Below are positions 1 to 4,808 of a stretch of DNA of 7,176 nt, one piece after another. The position numbers were made by a program, and so were the translations under genes. The notes under the pieces were generated by a model. That model ran no database searches. It was not told the origin of the DNA and saw only the letters and a list, made by a program, of their open reading frames with translations. The DNA comes from Microbacteriaceae bacterium (lineage in GTDB: Bacteria; Actinomycetota; Actinomycetes; Actinomycetales; Microbacteriaceae): contig JANRET010000099.1 of the NCBI GenBank assembly GCA_030725885.1, positions 11,130 through 18,305 on the forward strand, written 5' to 3'. Positions within the stretch are counted from its first letter, which is position 1; each line of letters opens with the position of its first letter.

Positions 1-18
1 CGGACGCCTGGCGCGCTC

Positions 19-348
19 CTACGCCCAGAGGCTCCACGACGAGGCGGCCGTGAGGCTTCGTCGTGCGACGATCGCGAGGGCGATGGCGTCAACAACGACG
101 ACGAGAATAAACCACAGAGCAACCCCTTCCGCAGCGATGGCGATCGGGAACAGCGCGAGAAAGGGGTAGACCCCGGGAGCGGTAAGTCCGGGGTAATTGC
201 CGGTCGTGAGCGCTGCGAACCACCACTCGGGGTACGTCACCTGAACGTCTCCGAGTGGACCATTCGGTGCGAACAGATTTTCAAAAACGAGAACCGCGTG
301 GACCAGGCCGAACGCCACCCAGACCGCAGCGGTCCGTGCGCGGTTCAT
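19..348 (-). CDS. Short membrane protein resembling the N-terminus of a GT87-type glycosyltransferase
   Basis: A 109-residue hydrophobic protein with about three membrane segments (roughly residues 5-26, 60-77 and 78-96). Between the first two is a loop with GDV..TYPEWW, followed by PGVYPFLALFP. This order (first helix, loop with an Asp near residue 34, then a VYP segment and more helices) resembles the start of actinobacterial GT87/DUF2029 polyprenol-phosphate-dependent mannosyltransferases, where a loop Asp is the likely catalytic residue. Those proteins run to about 400 residues, whereas this one stops at TAG (19-21), just where another helix would be expected. It may be a truncated or frameshifted gene, or a genuine short protein; the window ends too soon to tell. 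Its ATG (346-348) overlaps the nnrD stop as ATGA, so it is probably translated by coupling from nnrD. The family assignment is from remembered sequence pattern and is tentative. Confidence 0.6.
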   Translation of the reverse strand: MNRARTAAVWVAFGLVHAVLVFENLFAPNGPLGDVQVTYPEWWFAALTTGNYPGLTAPGVYPFLALFPIAIAAEGVALWFILVVVVDAIALAIVARRSLTAASSWSLWA

Positions 349-1154
349 CGCGACAACAGGGTGCGAATGACCGACGGGATTGCGGCAACCAGTTGGTCCA
401 TCAGGAACGGACCACCGGACGATGCCGACTGCGCGGCGAGGGAGTGAATCACAACGGAAGCGGCTGCGATTCGGGCAAGATTGCGCGGATGATCGATGAG
501 TTCTGTTGCTCGGGTCGCGAGCACTGACCCGATGACCCCGCTGAGGACGTCACCGGCGCCCGCGATTGCAAGCCAGGGCGGGGCCAGCGAGACCGAAAAC
601 TCATCGCCGAATTGGTTCGCAATCGACGTGGTCGAGCCTTTGAGGACTACCGTCGCGTTCCACTGTGATGCCGCGAGCAAGGCGTACTCTGCGGGAGCGC
701 CCTCGACCGCCTCTCGCGAAACACCGAAAACCTTGGCCATTTCGCCGGCATGAGGCGTGGCGATGATGGAACCCACCGCGGGCAAAAGTCCGAGGGCGCC
801 GGCGTCAACCACTGTCGGCTTGCCCTCGCCCAATGCCCGGCGAGCGCGATCCATCGCTTCGAGGTCGGTGTCGACCATTCCCGAGCCCACAACCCACGCA
901 GACACCGGCCCGAACCCGAGAACAGCTTCGGGACGACGGACAAGCAACGGACGGGTTGCTTCGGACGGCCCGACGTAGCGGACCATCCCGATTCCGGTGG
1001 CGAGCGCACCATCGACCCCCAACAGTGCGGCCCCGGGATACGCCGTCGATCCCGTCGCGAAACCGAGAACGCCGCGGGAATATTTGTGGTCGGATGCGGT
1101 GGGCGCCCGATATTCCGCGGCGGCATCGCTCGCGTCAAACACTTCTACACCCAT
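345..1154 (-). CDS. nnrD: ADP-dependent NAD(P)H-hydrate dehydratase (NnrD, YjeF C-terminal domain)
   Basis: This cytosolic repair enzyme dehydrates the S form of NAD(P)HX, the hydrated and inactive form of NADH or NADPH, using ADP, and so restores usable cofactor. The 269 residues form one ribokinase-like domain. Visible family motifs are HKYSRGVLG (23-31), YPGAALL, GMVRYVGP, ATPHAGE (His135), VVLKGSTT and the nucleotide/catalytic signature AGAGDVLSG with Asp202. The length suits the stand-alone dehydratase; the NnrE epimerase domain that is fused to it in many bacteria is absent here. The ATG at 1152-1154 has no Shine-Dalgarno sequence in front, but a TAGGCT -10 box ends 6 nt upstream, so the mRNA is probably leaderless. 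The stop overlaps the start of the downstream membrane protein. Assignment is by motif and is strong; which of NADHX or NADPHX it prefers cannot be read from the sequence. Confidence 0.93.
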   Translation of the reverse strand: MGVEVFDASDAAAEYRAPTASDHKYSRGVLGFATGSTAYPGAALLGVDGALATGIGMVRYVGPSEATRPLLVRRPEAVLGFGPVSAWVVGSGMVDTDLEAMDRARRALGEGKPTVVDAGALGLLPAVGSIIATPHAGEMAKVFGVSREAVEGAPAEYALLAASQWNATVVLKGSTTSIANQFGDEFSVSLAPPWLAIAGAGDVLSGVIGSVLATRATELIDHPRNLARIAAASVVIHSLAAQSASSGGPFLMDQLVAAIPSVIRTLLSR

Positions 1155-1160
1155 GCGGAT

Positions 1161-1166
1161 AGCCTA
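1161..1166 (-). promoter_or_regulatory. Predicted -10 box of nnrD, leaderless
   Basis: On the minus strand these bases read TAGGCT, fitting the actinobacterial TAnnnT -10 pattern. Six bases separate the box from the ATG, so initiation about 7 nt downstream would fall on the A of the start codon. No convincing -35 is visible (the 17-nt position reads TTTAGG). No ribosome binding site precedes the gene, which supports a leaderless transcript. This is inference from sequence only. Confidence 0.5.
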
Positions 1167-1185
1167 TTCCGCCGAGCTCTCGTCC

Positions 1186-1191
1186 TAAACT
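1186..1191 (+). promoter_or_regulatory. Predicted -10 box of the Old Yellow Enzyme gene
   Basis: TAAACT matches the TAnnnT pattern and lies 22 bases before the ATG at 1214, which would give a leader of about 16 nt. The -35 position (about 1163-1168) is poor and coincides with the -10 of the divergent nnrD promoter. The two promoters may therefore compete for polymerase. Confidence 0.4.
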
Positions 1192-1204
1192 GAAAGCTAA
1201 CCTT

Positions 1205-1209
1205 AGGAG
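1205..1209 (+). promoter_or_regulatory. Ribosome binding site of the Old Yellow Enzyme gene
   Basis: AGGAG lies 4 nt before the ATG at 1214. The spacing is short but usable, and it supports this start, as does the protein beginning right at the family's conserved LFQPLTIRG strand. Confidence 0.65.
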
Positions 1210-1213
1210 TGTC

Positions 1214-2293
1214 ATGACTGTCCCCGCTCTGTTTCAACCCCTCACCATTCGCGGCGTCACGTTCCGCAATCGAATCTGGCTTTCGCCGCTGTGTGAGTAC
1301 TCGGCGAAAGAAGACGGGGTCCCGACGGACTGGCACATGGTCCACCTCGGATCGTGTGCGATCGGGCGGGCGGGGCTCATCATGGCCGAAGCGGCAGGCA
1401 TCAACCCCGCCGGACGCATCTCGCCTCAGGACGTCGGAATTTGGAGCGACGAGCAGGTGGCGGCTTGGGCACGGATCGTGGCGTTCAGTCACTCGCAGGG
1501 AGTTGCTGCAGGAATCCAACTGGGCCACGCCGGTCGCAAGGGTTCCACGGCCCCCGGTTGGGGAGTCGACTACCAGAACTCAACTCCGTTAGACAAGGGT
1601 GGCTGGCAGACCGTTGCCCCGAGTGCGCTTGCCTATGGCCGATATGACGTTCCGCTAGCGCTCGATGCTGCCGGAATCGACGCGGTCGTTACTGACTGGG
1701 CCGCCGCCGCCCGCAATGCCATGACCGCGGGGTTCGACGTGGTAGAAATTCACGCTGCTCATGGCTATCTTGTGCACCAGTTTCTCTCCCCCATCACCAA
1801 CGAGCGCACCGACGAGTACGGCGGATCCCTCGAAAACCGCGCGCGACTCGTTCGACGGGTGGTTCGCGCGGTGCGTGAGGCGGTCGGTGACTCCGTTCCC
1901 GTTTTCGTTCGGTTGAGCGCTACCGACTGGGATGAACGCGGAATCACGGTCGACGATGTGGCGACGGTCGCAGGATGGGTTCACGAGGACGGGGCCGACC
2001 TCATCGATACGTCCACCGGGGGAATCGCATCGGGCATTCCGATTCCAACCGGCCCTGGCTATCAGGTTGAGTTCGCTGCCACGATTCGCCGAACCGCCGA
2101 GATGCCGACCAATGCGGTCGGACTCATCACGCTTCCCGAGCAGGCGAACGAAATCGTTGAGTCCGGGAAAGCCGATGCGGTCATGCTCGGGCGCGAAATG
2201 ATGCGCGACCCGCACTTCGCGCTTCGTGCGTCAACAGCGCTCGGGTACAAACTCCCCTACTGGCCCGACCAATACCTGCGCGCTCAGCCCTAG
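1214..2293 (+). CDS. NADH:flavin oxidoreductase, Old Yellow Enzyme family (YqjM/XenA-like ene-reductase)
   Basis: A predicted cytosolic FMN enzyme of 359 residues with the Old Yellow Enzyme TIM-barrel fold. Family members use NAD(P)H to reduce activated C=C bonds in enals, enones, quinones and some nitro compounds; the natural substrate is usually unknown. Visible motifs are NRIWLSPLCEYS with Cys27 and Tyr29 (equivalent to the flavin-tuning Cys and Tyr of YqjM), GIQLGHAGRK (Arg108), EIHAAHGYL with the substrate-binding pair His180 and His183 plus Tyr185, RTDEYGGSLENR, and GREMMRDPHF near the C-terminus for FMN phosphate binding. A Cys where the classical yeast enzymes have Thr, together with the HxxH pair, places it in the YqjM/XenA class. 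The segment at about 110-135, with GW and APSA, looks more like XenA than YqjM. Its stop overlaps that of the convergent CNNM gene. The family is clear; the physiological role is not. Confidence 0.92.
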   Translation: MTVPALFQPLTIRGVTFRNRIWLSPLCEYSAKEDGVPTDWHMVHLGSCAIGRAGLIMAEAAGINPAGRISPQDVGIWSDEQVAAWARIVAFSHSQGVAAGIQLGHAGRKGSTAPGWGVDYQNSTPLDKGGWQTVAPSALAYGRYDVPLALDAAGIDAVVTDWAAAARNAMTAGFDVVEIHAAHGYLVHQFLSPITNERTDEYGGSLENRARLVRRVVRAVREAVGDSVPVFVRLSATDWDERGITVDDVATVAGWVHEDGADLIDTSTGGIASGIPIPTGPGYQVEFAATIRRTAEMPTNAVGLITLPEQANEIVESGKADAVMLGREMMRDPHFALRASTALGYKLPYWPDQYLRAQP

Positions 2294-3330
2294 CGGCGGC
2301 GGCGAGTAGCGTCCTGGACCTCGCCAATCAGTTCTTCGATGATGTCTTCGAGAAACAGTAGGCCGACCGTCGCGCCATTACGGTCGAATACGCGAGCGAC
2401 GTGCGAACCAGTCCGCCTCAGCGTCGCGAGTGCGTCTTCAAGGTCGAGGCCGCGATAGAGCGAGACCAATTGGCGAATTCGTTTGAGTGGAATTGCTTCG
2501 TCAACCTCATCGTCCTCGCGCCCCAGCACGTCCTTGAGATGAACATACCCCGCGGGGTCTCCCGCCGCATCGAGCAGAACGTAACGGCTGAAACCGCGCT
2601 GCGCGACTTCGCGTTCGACATCACTCGCGCTCGCACCCTCTGGCAGAGTCACGATTTCTGACAGTGGAACGGTGATATCCTCGACCTTCTTGGTAGTGAA
2701 CTCGATGGTCGCTGACACGGCCCCGGCGACGTCGGTGAGCTTGCCTTCTTTTTGCGACTGCTGAACAATCGTTGCCATTTCGTCGAGCGTGTAGACCGAC
2801 TGGGCTTCGTCCTTCGGCTCGATGCCCGCCAACCGAACGAGTCCGTTCGACACGGTATTGAGTAGGGCGATGACCGGGGTGAACAGCCACGCGACAGCCA
2901 TGAGCGGAGGGGCGAGAATGAGCACCGCGCGGTCGGGCACCGAGAACGCGATGTTCTTGGGCACCATCTCGCCGATAACGACGTGCAGAACCGTGACGAG
3001 CAGGATGGCGATCACCAGTGCGGCGATTGACGTCACCTCAGGGGGGAGCCCGGTCGGGTAGAGCGCGACTTCGAGCAGATGGTGAATGGCGGGTTCCGAC
3101 ACACCCAGAATCATGAGCGAACACACCGTGATTCCCAATTGTGACGTGGCGAGCATGAAGGACGCGCGTTCCATCGCTCTCAGCGCAACCTTTGCCGCCC
3201 ACGAACCGGATTCGGCGAGTGGCTCGACCTGGGATCGACGTGCGGCGATGACGGCGAATTCAGCGCCGACGAAAAAGGCATTGAACGCCAGCAGAACAAC
3301 CAGCCATATGATTCCCTCGAGATCACTCAT
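2290..3330 (-). CDS. CNNM-domain membrane protein, short paralogue without CorC/HlyC domain
   Basis: The protein has 346 residues. The N-terminal CNNM (DUF21) membrane domain has about four helices, with the family sequence FFVGAEFAVIAARR in the first and VIGEMVPKN (Glu121) after the third. It is followed by a cytoplasmic CBS-pair region (about 190-340) ending LEDIIEELIGEVQD and an Arg-rich tail. CNNM/CorC proteins are linked to Mg2+ or other divalent-cation export (for example S. aureus MpfA); 'hemolysin' is a legacy name. The C-terminal CorC/HlyC domain is missing, and the CBS motifs are degenerate compared with its upstream neighbour: DITVPLS instead of DIMTPRT, DRNGAT instead of DEYGGT. 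The frame stays open to an ATG at 3426, but the ATG at 3328-3330 is preferred because AGGAGG lies 6 nt before it and MSDLEGIIW leads directly into the first helix. It overlaps the upstream gene by 8 nt, so the two are probably co-translated. Confidence 0.88.
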   Translation of the reverse strand: MSDLEGIIWLVVLLAFNAFFVGAEFAVIAARRSQVEPLAESGSWAAKVALRAMERASFMLATSQLGITVCSLMILGVSEPAIHHLLEVALYPTGLPPEVTSIAALVIAILLVTVLHVVIGEMVPKNIAFSVPDRAVLILAPPLMAVAWLFTPVIALLNTVSNGLVRLAGIEPKDEAQSVYTLDEMATIVQQSQKEGKLTDVAGAVSATIEFTTKKVEDITVPLSEIVTLPEGASASDVEREVAQRGFSRYVLLDAAGDPAGYVHLKDVLGREDDEVDEAIPLKRIRQLVSLYRGLDLEDALATLRRTGSHVARVFDRNGATVGLLFLEDIIEELIGEVQDATRRRR

Positions 3331-4627
3331 CGGAATCCTCCTGCGGGATAAAGCGAACTCGGTCGATTCGGCGTCCGTCCATTCGCTCAACCACGAATTG
3401 ACCACCGCATGCGTCGAGCGTTGCACCCGCCTCGGGGAGGTGCCCCCACTGACTCAATAAGAAGCCACCGACGGTCTCCCATGGACCGTCATCGGGAACG
3501 ATAATTCCCGCGCGTTCCCGCAACTCGTCGGGTCGAAGTGATGCCGGGAAGGTAACGACGTCCCCCATTTTCACGACGTCCGCTTTGGTGCGGTCGTGTT
3601 CGTCGCTCACTTCGCCGATGAGCTCCTCGATGAGGTCCTCCAGTGTCGCAATCCCCGCCGTGCCGCCGTATTCGTCCATCACTATCGACATTTGATATCC
3701 CCCCTGACGCAACTCGCCGAGCAGAACATCGAGGTTCATCGTTTCGGGCACGCGAAGCGCCTCGCCTTGAATGGCGCCCACCGGCACTTCGGACCGCCGT
3801 TCACGCGGAACAGCGACGGCGTGCTTGACGTGGACGATTCCGACGATGTCGTCCGCATCGTCGTCGATCACAGGGAAACGCGAATACCCGGTCTTGCGGG
3901 TGAGAGCGATTACGTCGGTCGCCGAGTCGCCCACTCTAATGGTGGCGATGCGGGTTCGGGGAGTCATGATGTCCTGGGCCTCGTGTTTAGTGAAGGACAG
4001 GGCTTTGCCCAGCAGTGTCGCCGTGTCCTGTTCCAACGTGCCGTGCATCGAACTGTGGCGAACCGCGGACGCAAGTTCCTCAGCGGTTCGAGCGGACGAC
4101 AGTTCTTCTTTCGGCTCGATGCCGAGCGCGCGGACAATCAAGTTCGCCATGTTGACGAGGAAGGTGACGAACGGCGCGAAAAGCCACGTGAACGCCAATT
4201 GGAACGGAGCGACAATCTTGACCACCCGCCGCGGTACCGCGAGCGCCATGTTCTTGGGGGCCAGTTCGCCCACAATCATCGACAGAATCGTCGCCAAGGT
4301 GATGGCCGAAACTACTGCGACGACGGCCGCAGCCCCCGCGCTGATTCCCCATCCGACAAGAACAGGAGAGAGGAGGGAACTAATCGCGGGTTCCATCAAC
4401 CATCCCGTCAAGAGGGTGGTGAGAGTGATTCCCAGTTGTGCCGACGACAAATGTGTCGAAGTACGTTTCAGTGCGCGGATGGCGAATGCGAACCCGCCCT
4501 CACCCGCATCCCGGCGAGCTTCGAGGTCTGCGCGGTCCAGAGACACCAGCGAAAACTCAGAGGCGACAAAAAAGCCCGTTCCGACGGTCAGCAGAACCCC
4601 GAATCCAACAAACAACCATTCGTTCAT
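3323..4627 (-). CDS. CNNM/CorC-family divalent-cation transport protein (legacy name 'hemolysin')
   Basis: A 434-residue integral membrane protein with the complete family layout. The CNNM (DUF21) domain (about 1-180, four hydrophobic segments) includes FFVASEFSLVSLDR and IVGELAPKN with Glu121. A CBS pair (about 200-335) carries DIMTPRT, TGYSRFPVIDDD and SIVMDEYGGTAGIATLEDLIEE split across its two halves (Asp318-Glu319 in the DEYGG motif). A C-terminal CorC/HlyC domain (about 345-430) includes WETVGGFLLSQWGHLPEAG. Characterised relatives export Mg2+ or mediate tolerance to high Mg2+ or Co2+, with the CBS pair sensing Mg-ATP; transport by this protein is inferred. It is the first gene of a two-gene unit with the short paralogue. 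The arrangement and sizes resemble the Rv1842c/Rv1841c pair of Mycobacterium tuberculosis. The ATG directly follows a hairpin that contains its ribosome binding site, so translation may be controlled. Confidence 0.92.
   Translation of the reverse strand: MNEWLFVGFGVLLTVGTGFFVASEFSLVSLDRADLEARRDAGEGGFAFAIRALKRTSTHLSSAQLGITLTTLLTGWLMEPAISSLLSPVLVGWGISAGAAAVVAVVSAITLATILSMIVGELAPKNMALAVPRRVVKIVAPFQLAFTWLFAPFVTFLVNMANLIVRALGIEPKEELSSARTAEELASAVRHSSMHGTLEQDTATLLGKALSFTKHEAQDIMTPRTRIATIRVGDSATDVIALTRKTGYSRFPVIDDDADDIVGIVHVKHAVAVPRERRSEVPVGAIQGEALRVPETMNLDVLLGELRQGGYQMSIVMDEYGGTAGIATLEDLIEELIGEVSDEHDRTKADVVKMGDVVTFPASLRPDELRERAGIIVPDDGPWETVGGFLLSQWGHLPEAGATLDACGGQFVVERMDGRRIDRVRFIPQEDSDE
3337..3342 (-). 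promoter_or_regulatory. Ribosome binding site deciding the start of the short CNNM gene
   Basis: The minus strand reads AGGAGG here, 6 nt before the ATG at 3330. It is a full consensus site inside the 3' end of the upstream gene. It argues for the internal start rather than the upstream ATG at 3426, which would add about 32 non-conserved residues overlapping the neighbour's coding sequence. Confidence 0.8.
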
Positions 4628-4662
4628 TCGACACCTCGGAGAAAAAAACTCGGAGGTGTCGA
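4628..4662 (-). promoter_or_regulatory. Leader hairpin burying the ribosome binding site of the CNNM gene
   Basis: Two 14-base arms (4628-4641 and 4649-4662) are complementary except for one G:G position on the plus strand (4638/4652). They give 10 outer and 3 inner base pairs closing a 7-base A/T loop (4642-4648). In the minus-strand mRNA the 3' arm carries GAGGTG (4637-4632), four bases before the ATG at 4627, and it pairs with CACCUC in the 5' arm. The ribosome binding site is therefore shut when the stem forms. The loop is a U7 run rather than a U tract following the stem, so this does not look like a terminator. CTCGGAG also occurs as a direct repeat on both sides of the A7. The structure is seen directly; the regulatory role is inferred. 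Confidence 0.6.
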
Positions 4663-4687
4663 CTGACTATGCGAGCCGTCCATGGGG

Positions 4688-4717
4688 ATTATCTTATCGC
4701 GCGACGCGCGATGTCCA
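4688..4717 (-). promoter_or_regulatory. Predicted promoter of the CNNM gene pair
   Basis: On the minus strand TGGACA (4717-4712, 5 of 6 to TTGACA) is followed after 18 bases by GATAAT (4693-4688, 5 of 6 to TATAAT). Transcription would start near 4681, giving a leader of about 54 nt that contains the whole hairpin at 4628-4662. The spacer is filled by a 17-bp palindrome. This is the best sigma-A-like promoter in the window. Confidence 0.55.
4696..4712. repeat. Perfect 17-bp palindrome in the promoter spacer, candidate operator
   Basis: The arms ATCGCGCG and CGCGCGAT flank a single A at 4704, with every position matching. It lies between the predicted -35 and -10 boxes of the CNNM promoter, touching the -35, where a bound dimer would block polymerase. 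No known regulator motif was recognised in it. Alternating CG raises the odds of chance symmetry, so operator function is only a suggestion. Confidence 0.45.
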
Positions 4718-4745
4718 CGGTGTTCGAACGTTGCAACTGCGGGAC

Positions 4746-4751
4746 TAGGCT
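4746..4751 (+). promoter_or_regulatory. Predicted -10 box of kgd
   Basis: TAGGCT is the same hexamer as at the nnrD promoter and lies 57 bases before the GTG start. The best-spaced -35 (TTCGAA, 4723-4728, 17-nt spacer) matches consensus poorly. A start near 4758 would give a leader of about 50 nt that includes the small hairpin at 4757-4777. Confidence 0.4.
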
Positions 4752-4756
4752 AGACA

Positions 4757-4777
4757 GCGGCAGGGACACACTGCCGT
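4757..4777 (+). other. Small hairpin in the kgd leader
   Basis: CGGCAG (4758-4763) pairs perfectly with CTGCCG (4771-4776) around a 7-base loop, and G4757/T4777 adds a G-U pair. No T run follows, so it is not a typical intrinsic terminator. It falls at or just after the predicted transcription start and leaves the ribosome binding site (4793-4799) free. Its function, if any, is unknown; it may stabilise the mRNA 5' end. Confidence 0.35.
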
Positions 4778-4792
4778 CGGATTTCCAACAAC

Positions 4793-4799
4793 GAGGTGA
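4793..4799 (+). promoter_or_regulatory. Ribosome binding site of kgd
   Basis: GAGGTGA matches the anti-Shine-Dalgarno sequence over seven bases and lies 9 nt before GTG at 4809. It supports a GTG start, since no in-frame ATG occurs nearby before the conserved [12 protein letters not shown] segment. Confidence 0.75.
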
Positions 4800-4808
4800 C
4801 TATTCACA

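Noticed and set aside
647..1193. Several open frames of 60-160 codons on both strands within nnrD
   Set aside because: All overlap the nnrD frame, which carries the complete set of dehydratase motifs; the others show none.
2279..2296. Possible terminator hairpin at the convergent gene junction (CGCT...AGCG)
   Set aside because: Only four base pairs form and no T run follows on either strand.
3331..3426. N-terminal extension of the short CNNM protein from an ATG at 3426
   Set aside because: The extra 32 residues precede the conserved first helix, overlap the neighbour's coding sequence, and lack the strong AGGAGG that stands before the ATG at 3330.
4628..4662. Reading the A7-containing hairpin as an intrinsic terminator
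   Set aside because: The A/T run is in the loop, not after the stem, and no gene on either strand ends just before it.
3596..4748. Two long plus-strand open frames (356 and 325 codons) opposite the CNNM gene
   Set aside because: The opposite strand carries a complete CNNM-CBS-CorC protein with all motifs; these frames are low-complexity Arg/Ser/Thr-rich products without recognisable domains.
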